Shown one piece after another: positions 45,620 through 60,988 of a stretch of 64,000 bases of DNA. The stretch comes from Sapria himalayana (taxonomy: Eukaryota; Streptophyta; Magnoliopsida; Malpighiales; Rafflesiaceae), in NCBI GenBank assembly GCA_029783825.1, contig JAREIK010008118.1:16001-80000 (forward strand), in the 5' to 3' direction. The notes below the pieces were generated by a model, which worked only from the letters and a program-made list of their open reading frames with translations, was not told the DNA's origin and did no database searches. Position 1 is the first letter of the stretch. Each line of letters begins with the position of its first letter. A program made the translations under genes and the position numbers.

Positions 45620-48600
45620 ACTATTTGTCTTTCTATCAGTCTATATATCTTTTAATCTATCTATTTGTTTATATATTTATCTATCTATCTAACTTTCTAT
45701 CTGTTTATCTATCTATCTCTCAATCAATCAATCTATCTATTTATTTATCTATCTATATGTATATCTATCTATCTATATATCAATCAATCAATTTGTGTAT
45801 TAATTATTCTATATATATACATATATTTGTCAATCCATCTATATATCTATCTATTTATTTATTTGACGATCTATATGTCTATGTATCTATCAATATATCT
45901 ATCTATCAATCTATTTATCTATCTAACTAACTATCTATCTATCTATTTATATATATGTCTATCAAATAATCTATCTATCTATCAGTCTATCTATCTATGT
46001 ATCTATATATCTAAATATTTATCTATCAATTTATTTGTCTATCTTTATGTTGATCTATCAAAATATCATTCTATCTATATTTTAGTTTTTCATTATATCT
46101 AACTTTTTGTCTATCTATTTATTTATCTATATATCTATCATTCTATCTATCTATCGATCTGTCTATCTATCTGTATATATATCTATCTATCTAACAATCT
46201 AATTATCTTTCAAAATAACTATCGATCTATCAATATATATAACTATATGTATATCTATCTATCTTTCTATATCTCTGTCTATATATTTATGTATCCACCT
46301 AACTATTTATCTATTTGTCTCTCTGACAATATATTTATCTAATCTATATGTATATCAATCTATCTATTTATTTGTCTATCTATCTATCATTCTATCTATT
46401 ATATCATTTATCGATTAATCTTTATATTTTTTTTCTATTTATCTGTGTATCTATCTGACTATCTATCTGTCTATTTTAATTTTTATTTATCTATCCAACT
46501 ATCTATCTATCTATCTATCTATCTTCCAATCTATTTATTTTCCTATCTATTATCTATATATTTATCTGTCTATTTGTGTTTCTTTATGTATATATATTGG
46601 TCTATCAACATGTCTATTTATCTATCTAGTGATCTATCTATATATGTGTCTATCTATTTGTCTAACTATGTATCTAGAAAGTTATATATCTATCATCTAT
46701 CTATATTTCACTCTATCTATCAAAAAATTGGTATACCTATTTGTCAATCTATATGTCGATCTATCTATTGGTCTCTTTATCTATCTATCTATTTGTATAT
46801 CTATCTATTAATATATCTATATAACTATCAATCTATCGATTTGTCAATCAATCTTACAATCTATTTTCTATCTATCTTTCTAACTATTTATCTATTTATA
46901 TGTCTATTTGTCTATATATAAATTTGTCTATCAATTTGGCTATCACTCTATAAAACAATCTGTCTATCTATCTATCTAAGTATTTATATATCATCTCTCA
47001 GCCTATCTTTATGTCTATCTATCTATATATCCATCTGTATATTTATCTATCTATCATTTTGTATATATATATGTCAATTCATTTGTCAATCTATCTATCT
47101 ATATATCTATCTATATATTTATCTATCTATATTTTTATCTATCTATCTATATTTCTATGTATCTGTTGATTTATCTATGTATTAATCAATCATTCTATCT
47201 ATCTATCTATCTATTTATCTATTTATCTATTTATCTATCTATCTACCTATCTATTTAATTATTTGTCTATCTATTTATTTATCTACCTTTATATCGCTCT
47301 ATATTTCTATCTATCTATTTGTCTATCTATCTGTCTATCTATCTATATATTTGTCTTTATATTTATCTATATACCTAACTATCAATCTATTTATCTATCT
47401 ATCTATTTATTTGTCAATTTATATGTATAATCATCTATCTATATACATGTTAATTTATTTGTATATCTATCTATCTATATATCTATTTGTCTATCTATCT
47501 ATATATCTATAAATCTATATATTTGTCTATCTATATGTCTAGTTATCTATCTATCTATATTTCAAACTATTTATCTAAATATCATTATGTCTATCTATAT
47601 ATCTATCTATATGTATATCTATTTCAGTATATCTGTCTATATATATGTCCATTTATTTATCTATCCATGTGATATATATATCTATATCTATCTATCTATA
47701 TCTAATTATATAACTATATATTTGTCTATCTATCTATCATTATGAATACCTATCTATGTATCTATCTTTTGTCGATCTATCTTTTAATCTATCTATTTAT
47801 CTATTTACCTATCTCTCTATCTAGCTATATGTCTATCTATATATTTGTCTATCTATATGTATATAAATCTATCTATCTATTTATCTTTCTAAATATCTAT
47901 CTGTTTGTCTATCTATCTATTTGTCTATCTATCTGGCTATCTATCTGTCTCACTATTTATCTATATATTTTTTTATCTATTTGCCAATCTATCCATCATC
48001 CATCTATATGTCTATCTATTTGTGTGTGTGTGTGTGTGTATTTCTAGATATTTTTCTATCTATATGTCAATCTAACTATCTATAAATTTGTCTTTGAATC
48101 TATAAATCTATCTGTCTATCTATCTATCAATCTAACAATCTATCTATTTATCTTTTTGTCTATCTATTTCTCTATCTATCTATCTATCAGTTTATCTAAT
48201 TGTCTATTTATCTATTTTTAAATCTATCTATTCATCTGTCTATCAATCTATCAATTTGTCTTTCAATTTGGGTACTAATCTGTCTTTTAATTTATTTATA
48301 AATATATTTATCAATCTAATTATGAATATGTCTATCAATCTGTTTATCAATTTGATTATCTATATATCTATCTATCTATCTATTTGTCTATTTTTATATC
48401 TATCTATTTATCTTTTTATCTATCTATCTATCCATCTATCTATTTGTCTATCTATTCATATATTTCTATCTTTATATCTATCTATCTATCTATTTATCTA
48501 TCTATCTATTGATCTATCTATATATGTGTCTATCAATCTCTCTAATTATCTGTCTTCCTGCCTGTCTATCTATCTATCTATGCAACTATTTGTCTATGTA

Positions 48601-50431
48601 TCATTCTATATATCTTTCTATCTATTTATCTATCTATTTGTCTATTTATATTTTAATATATATATCAAACTACATATCAATTGATATGTCTATCAAACTA
48701 TCTATCTTTATGTCGATTATATCTATCTAACTAGCTATCTATCTATCTATTTATTTTTCTATTTGTCTCTCTATTGTATATTTATCTATCTATCTATCTA
48801 TAAATCTATCTTTATTTCTATGTATCTATCTAAATGTATATCTATATGTATTTCTATCTATCTATGAATTTGTATATCTATATGTCTATTTATTTTCTTT
48901 ATATGTGACAATCTATCTGTCTATCTATTTTCTTTCTATTAGTATATATATCTATCTATGTGACTCTATTTTTGTGTATCTATTTATATATTTAATTGTC
49001 TATCTATTTGTCTATCCATCTATTGATATATCTAACAATCTATTTGTTTATATTTCTGTCTATGTATCTATCTACATATCTATCTATCTATCTATCTGTA
49101 AATCTATTTGTCTATCTAGCTATCTATATATCTATCTATTTTTATTTCTATATATTTGTTTATTTATATGTCTATCTATCTTTCTATCTATATAAATCTC
49201 TACTTGTATAATTATATATCTATCAATCTATTTGTCTGTCAAATTATCTATTTATCTATCTATTGATGTACATATCTATATATCTATATATCTATCTCTC
49301 TATCTATTTTTTTATCTATCTATCTATCTATCTATCTATCTGTATATATATATTTCATCATATCTATCTATTTATTTATCAATCTATTTATCTATCTATT
49401 TATTTTAATATTTGTCTATCTATCTTTGTGTCTATCAATCTTTCTATCTATCTATCTAATTTTTATCTATCTATGTTTCTATCTATATGTCCATCTATTT
49501 GCCGATCTATATCTATATTTATCTATCTATCCATTTGCCTATATATATATATATATCTATTTATTTGTATATCCATCTATCTATAGATTCATCTATCTAT
49601 CTGTCTAACTATCTATCTATATATCTGCCTATCTATCTATAAATCTAACAATCTGTCTATATATCTATCTATTTATTTATCTATATTTATCTGTCTATCT
49701 ATCTATTTATTTAGATATCTATCTGTCTATCTATCTATCGTTCCATCTATTTGTCTATCATTATGTCAATCTGTTTGTCTATCTATCTGTCTATATATAT
49801 ATATATATATCTATCTATAATATATTTGTCTACATGTTTGTCTATCAATCTATAAATTTATTTGTCTATCTATCTATTTATCTATTTATCTATCTATATT
49901 CCTTTAAATCAATCTATCTATCAATATTTTTTTCAATTTGTATATCAATCAATCAATCAATCTAATTATCAATATCTATCAATCTATCTATCAATCTGTC
50001 AATCTATCTATTTATTTATCTATTTATCTATCTATATATATGTCTATCTATGCATCTATATTTGTGTCTATCTATTGATCTATCTATTTATCTTTATATT
50101 TTTCTATATATCTATATATCTATCTATCTATCTATCGAACTATCTATATATGTGTTTATTTATTTGTCTAATTATATCTCTTTCTCTCTATCTATCTGTC
50201 AATCTATTTGTCTAACTATCTAGCTAAATATTTTTTATCTATCTATTTATCTATATCTATATCTATCTATATTCTATTTATCTATCTTTCTATTTGTTAA
50301 TCTATGAATTTATCTATTTATGTATCCTTCTATCTATCAAATTATCTATCTATCTATTATACTACCTATCTATCAATCTACCTATCTATATGTCATCTAT
50401 CTATCTATCTATCTATCTAACTATCTATCTG

Positions 50432-50441
<10 letters not shown>

Positions 50442-50482
<41 letters not shown>
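50442..50482. repeat. (TA)n tract in array D
   Basis: About 20 uninterrupted TA units within TCTA repeat. Similar tracts lie at 53407-53454, 62309-62353, 62662-62695 and 63945-63969. Confidence 0.9.
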
Positions 50483-50484
<2 letters not shown>

Positions 50485-53403
50485 ATCTATCTACCAATTT
50501 ATTTTTTATATATATGTATATCATTCTATATATCTATTTGTCTATCAATCTGTCTCTCTATCATTCTATTTGTATGTCTATTTATATGTCATTATATCTC
50601 TATATATCAGTCTATATATCAAACTATTTAACTATTTATTTATTTATCTATTATTTGTCTATCTATCTATCTATCAATCATTCTATCTTTCTATCTATTA
50701 TATGTATATCTATCTATTTGTGTATTCATCTATCTATCTATTTGTCTATCTATCTATCTAACTACCTATCTTTTGATATGCCTATCTATTTGTCTATTAA
50801 TCTATCTATCTATCTATATATGTTTCTACCTGTCTATCTATCTATCTATCTATTTATCTATTTATCTATCTATTTGTATATCTATCTCTCTATTTATTTA
50901 TTTGTTTATCTAACTCACTATCTTTTAATTTATCTATTTATCTATATTTTATCTATCAAATTTTCTATTGATTTGTAATATATATCGATCTATGTCTATC
51001 TATCTAAATATCTATATGTCTATCTATTTATTTATGTATCCATCGATCTACCTATCTATTTATCTATCTATCTCTATTTGTCTGTCAAACTATCACTTTA
51101 TTAGTCTATATAACTATCTATCTATCGAACTATCTTTTTATCCATATTTGTCTTTATTTTATCTATCTAATTATCTATCAATTTGTCTATTTAGCTGTCT
51201 ATCTAACTATCTATCTATTTCTCTTTCTAGCAGTCTATCAATTTGTCTATCTATTTTTTTATCTATCTATTGGTCTATTTATGTGGCTATGTATTTCTAT
51301 ATCTATTTATCCATCTATCTATCAGTCTAACAATCATTCAACCTATCTATCTATTTATCTGTCTATAATTCTATATATCTATCTATCTATTAATCAATAT
51401 ATCTATCTCTCTATCAATATGTCTATCAATCTATATATCAATCTAACTATCAATCTTTGTATCAATTCATCTATATATCTCTCTATTTATCTATTAATAT
51501 TTCCATCAATTTATCTTTGAGACTATTTATTTTTATCTCTATCTTAATATCATCCTTTCTATCTTTTTATCTGTTTTTCTATCTATTTGTCTGTCTATCT
51601 AACTATCTTTCTATTTGTGTATCAATTTATCTATATATATATATATATATATCTGTCTGTCTATCTATCTATTTTTTTATATGTCTATCTAGATGTCTAT
51701 TTAACTATATGTCTATCTCTCAATAAATCTATCTATCTATAGATTTATTTGTCTATCTATCTATCAATCAATTTATCTATCTTTTTGTCGATTTATCTCT
51801 TTATCTATCTATTGGTCAATTTATATGTCGATCTATATGTATATCAATCTATCTGTCTATCTGCCTATCTTTCTCTCTCTATATCTGTCTGTCTATCTAA
51901 CTATATATTTATCTATCTATCTATATGTCTATCTATCTATCTATCTTTCCATCTATTTGTCTATCCATATGTCTATCTGTTTGTCTATCTATCAGTTTAT
52001 ATATTTATCTATCTAGATGTCTATTAACTATCTGTCTATTTATCTCACAATAATACTATCTCACTATGTATCTATTGTCTATCGATCTATCAATTTGTCT
52101 ATTTTTTGTCGATCTATCTATCTATCTATTTCTCAATCTATATGTCGATCTCTCTGTATATCATTCAATCTATCTGTCTATCTATCTATCTATTTGTGTA
52201 TCTAGATGTCTATCTATCTATATATATATCTCTCTATCAATTAATCAATCAATATGTCTATCTATCTATCTATTTATCTATCTATATGTATATCTTTTTG
52301 TTTATAATCTGTCTATCTATATATGTCTATGTATCTATCTAAATATCTGTCTGTCTGCCTATCTATCTATCTATAGATTTGCCTATCTCACTTTCTATTT
52401 GTTTATCAATTAGTCTTACAATATTTCTTTCATCTATCTATTAATCTATCTATCCAACTATCTATCTATATGTCAACCATTCTATCCATCTATTTGTCTA
52501 TTTGTCTATCTATCTATCTATTTGTTTATCCATCTATCTGTCTATTAATCTTTCTATCCATGTCTTTCATTTGTCGATCTATATCTCTATTAATCTATAT
52601 ATATATATATATATATCTCATATATTTACTATCTATCTATCAATTGCCTTTCTATCATTCTATCTATTTGTTAATTTATCAGTCTATCTATTTTTCTATA
52701 TATATATATATCTATCAATCTATCTTTATATCTAACTATCTATTTGTCTATCGGTCTATGTATGTATTCATCCATCTATCTATCTATATTTTATCTATTA
52801 ATCTATCTATCTATAGATCTATCTATCTATATGTCTATCTATATATCAATCTATCTCTAACTATCAATCTATCATTCAATTTGTTTATCCAGCTTTCTAT
52901 CTATTTGTATAACCATCTATCTATCTGTCTATTTATCTATCTCTTGGATGTCTATCTAGTTGTCTATCTTTTTGTCAAACTTTTTATCTATCTATCTATC
53001 TTTATATGTATCTATCTATCTATCGATCTATTTATCTATCGATCTATCTATATATTTGTATATCTATCTATCTATCTATATATTTGTATATCTATCTATC
53101 TATCTAGCTATCTATTTGTCTATATATATATTTGTCTATCTATCTATTTTTCTATCTATTTTCTAGCTATCTTTCTACCTATCTATGTATATATCTTTCT
53201 ATCTATCTATTTATTAATCTGTCTATCTATCTATCAATCAATTTTTTTATCAATTTGTATATCAATCTACCTTTTAGTCTATCTTTCAATCTATCTTTCT
53301 ATTTGTCTATCTATGTTTATATCTATCAGTCTATCTATCTATCCATCTATCTACCGATTTATCTATAACATATCTATCTATTTATCTCTTTATATATATG
53401 TTT

Positions 53404-53456
<53 letters not shown>

Positions 53457-53941
53457 ATCTTTCTTTCTATTTATCAATCAATCTATTTGTCTATGAATCT
53501 ATCTATTTATCTATCAATCATTCTATCAATCAGTCTATTGATCTATCTATCTATGTATCTATATTTCTATCTATCTATCTATTAGTCAAATAATCTCTAT
53601 ATATATATATAACTATCTTTCTAGCATTCTATTTATTTATTTATTTGTATTTCTATCTATCTATCTATATATTTAACTATCTATCTATCTATATATCAAT
53701 CAATCTATCTATTTATATATCTATCAATCTAATTTTCTATCAATACATCTATCTATTTATCTTTCAATCTATCTATGTATCTATCAATCAATCTATCGAT
53801 CTATATATATATATATATGTATATCTATTCATCTATCTATCTGTCTAATAATCTATCTATCCATCAATTTGTTTATCTATCTATCTATCTTTCTTTCTAT
53901 CAATCTTTTTATCTATTTGTCTACATATCTATCTATCTATT

Positions 53942-53972
<31 letters not shown>

Positions 53973-55239
53973 CTATTTACCTATCTTTCTGTCTTATTAT
54001 TTTTATCTATCTGTCTATCTTTCATTCTATTATTTATCTATCTATCTATATAATATATCTATCTATATAATAATATATCTATCTATCTATATATCTATTT
54101 ATTTATCTATCTATCTAGATGTCTATCTATCTATCTATCTATCTATTAATCTATGTAATAATCTATATATTGTCTATCTATGAATCATTCTATCAATCTT
54201 TCTATAATTCTATATTTCAATCTTTCTATAATTCTATATTTCAATCTTTCTATCAATCTATATATTCATCTGCTATTAATCTTTCTATCTATATATTATC
54301 TATTTTTATATCTTTATATCTATTTATCTATCTATCTATTTATCTATTTTTCTATCTATCTATCTTTCTATCTATTTATTTGTCTATCTAGCAGTCTATT
54401 TATTCATCTATTTTATATATATATATATCTATCTTTCTATCTATCTATCTATCTATCTATCTTTATGTCAATTTATCTGTCTATCTATATGTCTAATAAT
54501 ATGTCTATTAAACTATCTATCCAACTATCTATCTATCTATCTGTAAATCAATATGTTTATATGTCTGTCTTTCTATCTATCTTTTTTTCTCTCTATTTGT
54601 CTATATATTTATCAATCTATATGTCTGTCTTTCTAGCTATCTATCTTCATATATAAACTATCTATTTATCGATTGATCTATCTATATATTTGTCTATCAA
54701 TCTATCATTCAATATGTCTATCAATCTATCTATAAATCTATCTATAAATCTGAGTATCACTCTATCTATCAGTCTGCCTTTCAATTTGTGTATCAATATG
54801 TCTATTACTCTATCTATCAATTTGTCTATAAATCTATATATCAATCTATTTATCTATCATTCTATCTATATTTCTATCCATCTGACTTTTTATTTATCTA
54901 TCTATATATTGTCTATCATCTGACTATCAAATTGTCTATCTTTTGACTATCTATTTGTCTAGCTATATGTCTGTCTGTATTTATCTATATATCTAAATAT
55001 TTGTCTATATATCTATCTATCTATCTAACTTTTTATTTGTCTATTGTTTGTTTGTCTGTCTATGTATTATGTATCTATATGTATGTCTTTCTATTTGTCT
55101 ATCTATCTATAGGGCGGTTTGTTTGTCTATCTATCTGTTTGCAGTCGGTATGTCTATCTGTCTAGTTGTCTATCTGTCAGTCATTCTGCTTATCTATCTA
55201 TCTGTCTATTCATCTATCTATCTTTCAATCTACAAAACT

Positions 55240-56060
55240 ATCAGTATACGTGACTATCTATCTACATAACTATCAGTCTTCTTGACTTTATCTACTTGAC
55301 TGACTATCTGTATATTTGTCTGTATTAGCAACTCTCTATCTATTTGTCTATTTTTCAATCTCTCTAACTGTCTTTCTATTTGTCTTTTGTTTATCTATCT
55401 GTTAGTATATATATTAGTCGGTCTATCTGATAGTTATTAGTGTGTTAGTCTAATAGTCTATCAGTCTATTAGTATGTCTATATGTTAGTATGTTAGTATG
55501 TTAGTCTATCAGTTTGACAATCATTTAGTCTGTCTATATGTTTTCTATCTGTGTGTATATGTGTCTATGTGTCTATCTATATATTTATCTATCTCTCTAT
55601 CTCAATATCAATATATCTCTATCAATCTATCTCTCTATCCTCTATCTTTTATTTTGCTATCTCTTTTCCTCTATATCACTTTTTCTTGCTATATCACTAT
55701 CTCTTTATCACTTTTACTCTCTATCTATCTATTTCTTTATCTTTCTATCTCTCTATCTCTCTATCTCTCTATCTCTCTATCTCGATTTCACTCTAGCTCT
55801 ATATCTCTCTATTCTATATTTTTCTATCTCTATATATCTTTATATCTTTATTTCTTATCTATTTATCTCTCTATATTCATATCTCTTTAGCTCTATATCT
55901 CTCTATTTTTATATCTTTCTATCTCTATATATATTTATATCTTTATTTATTATCTATTATCTCTCTATCATATATATATATATATATATATCACTCTAGC
56001 ACTCTATATTTCTATTTCTCTATCTAACAACATACATGTCTACCTACATATCTATCTATC
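55240..56060 (+). repeat. Array D higher-order unit, copy 1
   Basis: Ordered blocks: TTGACT words (55255-55310), ATTAGTCTATTAGT words (55395-55530), CTCTATCTCT words (55580-55945) and CATACATGTCTACCTACATA (56030-56055). The same block order recurs further right. Confidence 0.65.
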
Positions 56061-56846
56061 TATCTGTCTGTCTATTTGTCTATCTTTCTATTCTCTATCT
56101 GTCTTTCTATTTATCTGTCTTATGTTTCTCTATCTCTCTATATGTCTCTCCTCTCTAACTATCTCTCTATCTATCTTTCTAACACTATTATTGTATTTCT
56201 ATATATTTGTCTATATCTCTATCATCTCTCTAACTATAAGTCTATCTAACTATATACCTATATGTATATCTATCTATCTATCTATTTGTTTGTCTATCTT
56301 TCAGACTATTTATATATCTATCTATCTCTTATTTATCTCTATATTGACTATCTATGTATCTATATATCTATCTGTCTGTCTGTCTATTTATTTTTCTATC
56401 TATGTGTTTATTTGTCGATTTGTCTATCTGTCTTTCTATCTTTATGTCTATTATATTTGTGTTTATATATCTATCTATTTATCTATCTATCTTTATATCT
56501 ATCTATCTATGTATCTAATTATATATCTGTCAATCAATCAATCAATCAATCTATCTTTCTATCTTTCTATCTATCTATAAGTCTATCTATCTATAAATTT
56601 ATCTATCTGTGAATTTATTTATGTGTTTATTTGTCTATCAATCTATATGTCACTCTGTCTATCTATCAAACTATATATTTGTCTATATATCTATTTTTTT
56701 ATCTATATATCTTTATATTTGTCTATTTTTTATTTATCTATTTGTCTATTTTAATTTTTGGTCTATATGTCTATCTATATAAATGCCTATCTATATATCT
56801 CAATATCTATCTATATGTCTCTCTATATATCTATAATATGTCTGTA

Positions 56847-56850
<4 letters not shown>

Positions 56851-56917
<67 letters not shown>
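56851..56917. repeat. (TA)n-(TG)n compound microsatellite in array D
   Basis: About 20 TA units (56851-56891) pass directly into about 13 TG units (56891-56917). The structure is the same as at 17166-17208. Confidence 0.9.
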
Positions 56918-58119
56918 CATTTATCTATCTTTTTATCTATCTATATGTCTATATGTCTATCTATATATTTGTCTATCTATCTATCTATCTATATATTTTT
57001 TACAATATATCTATTTTTTTTCTGTCTATTTATATATATGTTTATTTATCTATCTATCTATCTATCTATGTGTTTAGCTGCTATCTGTCTTTCTAATATT
57101 TGACTATCTTTATATCTATCTATCTATCATTTGTGTATCTGTCATTTGTCTATCCGTCTATCTATTTATGTGTCTATCTATATATATCTCTATCTATTTA
57201 TCTATCTACCTGTTTATCTATCTATCTATGTATCTGCCTATCTGTATATCTGTATATTTGTCTATCTATCTATCTATCGATCTATCTATCTCCCTATATT
57301 TTAATCTGTCTATCTGTCTATATGTCTATTTATTTATCCATCTATCTATGTATTTGTCTATTTATGTATCTATCTATCTATTTATATGTCTATCAATCTA
57401 TATATCTATCTTTCCATGTACCTTCTTAACTATCTATACAACTATCTATCTTTCTATCTATTTATCTATTTGTCAATCTATCAATTTATAAATCTATGTA
57501 TTTGTATATCTTTCTATTTGTATATCTATCTAACTATAAACTTTATAAATACATTTATGTCTAACTATCTATATGTGTTTCTATCCATTAGTCTATTAGT
57601 CATCAGTCTATATCTATTTATATATATGTCTATTTGTCGATCTTTCTATCTCTTTATATATCTATATACATATCTATTTATATCTATATCTGTATATCAA
57701 CATTTTTGTCTATGTATCTGTCTATCTGTCTATCTGCTTATTTGCCTAAATATGTATGTATCTTTCTTTCTATATTTTTATTTGTCTATCTATCTATTCT
57801 GTCAATTTATTAATCTATTTATATGTCTATCTATCTTTCTACCTATTTATCTATCTATCTTTTTGTCTATCTTTCTAACTATCTATCTATCTTTATATAT
57901 ACATATCTAGCTATCTATCTATATTTCAATATGTTAATCTCTCTATCACTTTATCTCTCTATCTATCTATTTGGAAATCTTTTATTTGTCTATCTGTTTA
58001 TCTTTTTATCTATCTATCTAAATGTCTATCTATCTATATATCAGTCCATCTATCTAATGGTCTATTTGTGTTTCTATCTATCTATGTTATATGACTGTAT
58101 GTCTATCTATCTGCCTATC

Positions 58120-58378
58120 AGTCTTTCAATATGTCAGTCAGTTAGTCTATTAGTTTGCATGTCTATTAGTTTATTAGTTTGCCAGTCTATTAGTCTATCT
58201 ATCTATCTTTTATTCTATCTGTCTATTTTTGTATGTGTCTATCTATCTTTCCCTCTATCTTTCTATCTCTCTTTCTCTCTCTGTCTATATATCTCTTTAT
58301 CTATCTCTCTATATCTATTTTGACCTATCTCTTTATCTTTCTACCTACTTACCTACCTACCTAGATACCAACCTACTT
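58120..58378 (+). repeat. Array D higher-order unit, copy 2 (short)
   Basis: Blocks in order: CAGTCAGTTAGTCTATTAG words (58120-58200), CTCTTTCTCTCTCTG-type words (58240-58330) and CTACCTACTTACCTACC words (58338-58378). Confidence 0.6.
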
Positions 58379-58714
58379 TGCTATTTATCTATCTATCTAT
58401 CAATTTGTCAACCTATCTATCAGTATACCTACTATCTATCAATCTATCTATGTCCCTATCTCTCTACCTATCTTTTTATCTCTATCTCTCTATATATATT
58501 TATGTATATCTATCTATCTATCAATTTGATTATTTGTCTATTTTGTCATCCTATATGTCTATTTATCTATCTTTTTATAAATCTATCTATTTATCCACCT
58601 ATCTATCTAATTATCTATATATTTGTCTATTTATCTATATGTCTATCTATTTGTCTATCAATTTGTCTACAATCTATCTTTCTATTTGTCTATCAATTTG
58701 TCTTAAATCAATCA

Positions 58715-58747
<33 letters not shown>

Positions 58748-58819
58748 TCTGTCTATCTGTCAGTCTATCTAATTTTTATATGCCTATTTTTTGTGAATCT
58801 ATCTTTCTATGTTTCTGTA

Positions 58820-59068
58820 TACCTATCTGTCAGTTAGTAGGTGAGTCTGTCTGTCTATTAGTTAGTCTTTGCCTATCCATTGTTTGTTTATATTTCTTTC
58901 TATCTTTCTGCTTGACTATATGTATGCTTGACTGTCTATCTTTCTGACTATTTGTCTGTGTGATATTTTTCTACATGACTATCTATCTGCTTGTGTGTTG
59001 ATCTATCTATTTGTCTATCTGTTAGTCAATCTTTCTGTGTGTCTGTTGTCTATTTTTCTATCTATCTT

Positions 59069-59103
<35 letters not shown>

Positions 59104-59800
59104 ATCTATCTTTTTGTCTGTATATTAGTCTGTCTATTAGTCTATATGTCTATTTTTAACTCTATAAGTCCGTTTGTTAGCTAGTCTATTAGTCATTTAG
59201 TCTGTTAGTCTATTAGTTTGTCAGTCTACTAGTCAGTCAATCAATTAGTCAGTCTACCAGTCGACTAGTTAGTCAGTAATTTAGTCTGTCTATCTATTTA
59301 CCTATCTATCGATGTGTCTATCTATCTTTTCATCTATATGTCTATCTTTCTATCTCTATATTTCTTTATCTCTATATCTTTCTATCTCTCTATCATTCCA
59401 TCATTATATCTCTTTATCTGACTATCTATCTATCTCTCTATATCTCTATCTCTATATCTCTTTATCTCACTATCTATCAATCTCTCTATCTCATTATCTC
59501 CATTTCTCTTTATCTATATATTTCTCTTTCTTTTTGCCTCTATCTATCTATCTATCACTTTTTCTTTTTATCTCTTTATCTCCCTTTCTATCTCTCTCTC
59601 TCTCTCTCTATCTCTTTATCTCTCCATCTCCTTATCTATCTCTCAATCTCTCAATCTCTTAATCTCTCTATTTCTTTATATCTCTATCTCATTTTCTCTC
59701 AAACTTATAACCTCACTATCTCTCAATCTTTATACCTACCTACGTACCTATCTACATACCTACCTAGCTATATATCTCTCTCTATCTACCTACATACCTA
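58820..59800 (+). repeat. Array D higher-order unit, copy 3
   Basis: Blocks in order: GCTTGACTATATG / TTTCTGACTATT words (58905-58990), TTAGTCAGTCTACC-type words (59125-59290), a long CTCTATCTCT block (59325-59730) and TACCTACCTACGTACC words (59735-59800). Just before it, ACATACATACATACATACAT occurs at 58719-58738. Confidence 0.65.
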
Positions 59801-60189
59801 TATATCTATCTTTACGTCTCTCTATTTATCACACTCCCTGTCTCTCTATCTATCCTCTATCTCTATGTATGTATTTCTATCTATCCTTCTATCTCTCTAT
59901 CTTTCAATCTATCTATCTAACTATCTATCTAACTATCTATCTATTTATCTAACTATCTGTATATTTATCTATTTGTCTATATGTCTATTTGTTTATCTAT
60001 CAATTTGTCTATTTGTTTATCTATCTATCTATCTATTTTTCTATCTATGTATCTATCAGTTTGTCTATCTATCTATCTATCAGTCAATTTATCTATCTTT
60101 CTATCTGTCTACTAACTATCAATCTGTGTTTATCTTATTATCTCAATATATTTTCTTGACTTTCTATCATTCAGTTTTTGTTTGTCTAT

Positions 60190-60988
60190 CTATCTTTTCA
60201 CCAGAGAATCTATATGCATGACTGCCTGTGTTCCTGACTATTTGTCTGCCTGACTTTTTGTATACCTAACTATTATGTGTCTATCTGCCTATTTATCTAT
60301 TTGTTTGTCTATTTGTTTGTCAACATTTATGTCTGTTATTCTATTTGTCTATTTGTTTATTAGTCTGTCTGTTAGTCTATCTATTTGTATTCTGTATGTT
60401 AGCGTATTAGTTTGTCAGTCTAGTAGTCTATCAGTTTGCAAATTTATTAGTATGTCAGTCTATAACTCAGTCAATCAGTCAGTCAGTTAATGAGTTAGTT
60501 ATTCAGATTATCTATCTGTCTATCTATCTATTTGTCTATATGTTTATTCATCTATATGTCTATTTTTCTATTTGTGTATCTCTCTTTCTCTCTATCTCTC
60601 TATCTCTCTATCTATATGTATTTTTATCTCATTATCTCTCTATCTCACTATCTTTCTATCTTTATATCTCTCTATCTCTTTCTCTATCTATCTCTCTTTA
60701 TCTTTATCTATCTATCTCTATAACTCCATATCTTTATATCTTTCAATTACTCTATCTCTTTCTATCCTTATCTATCTATTTATTTTTCATTCTCTCTTTC
60801 TATCTCTCTATCTCTTTTTCTATCTTTCTATCTTTATATCTATGTTCTATCTCTTTATCTTTCTATCTCCCTCTATATCTCTCAATCTCTAAATCTCAAT
60901 CTATTTTTCTCTCTATATCTCTCTCTCTATCTCTTTATCATTCTATCTCTCATTCTCTTTACCTAACTACCTACATACCTAGCTTGTT
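60190..60988 (+). repeat. Array D higher-order unit, copy 4
   Basis: Blocks in order: CATGACTGCC / CCTGACTATTTG words (60215-60275), TAGTCTATCAGTTTG and CAGTCAATCAGTCAGTCAG words (60380-60510), CTCTATCTCT words (60570-60960) and ACCTAACTACCTACATACC (60961-60979). Confidence 0.65.

Noticed and set aside
52470..53585. A 371-codon plus-strand frame and dozens of similar frames in 6.1-9.0, 19.5-20.4, 23.4-24.9, 28.0-30.8 and 41.7-64.0 kb
   Set aside because: All encode Ser-Ile-Tyr-Leu-rich repeats produced by the TCTA unit, which has no stop in any frame. No start context, domain or codon bias supports a gene.
54662..54844. A minus-strand frame rich in Ile-Asp-Arg
   Set aside because: It is the antisense of TCAATCTATC repeat; periodic composition, no domain.
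55580..55945. Possible CRISPR-like or regularly spaced repeat structure in the CTCTAT blocks
   Set aside because: There are no unique spacers; these are simple-sequence variants in a plant satellite.
58719..58738. (ACAT)n run considered as a telomere-like repeat
   Set aside because: It does not match TTTAGGG or known plant telomere variants; it is another tetranucleotide variant block.
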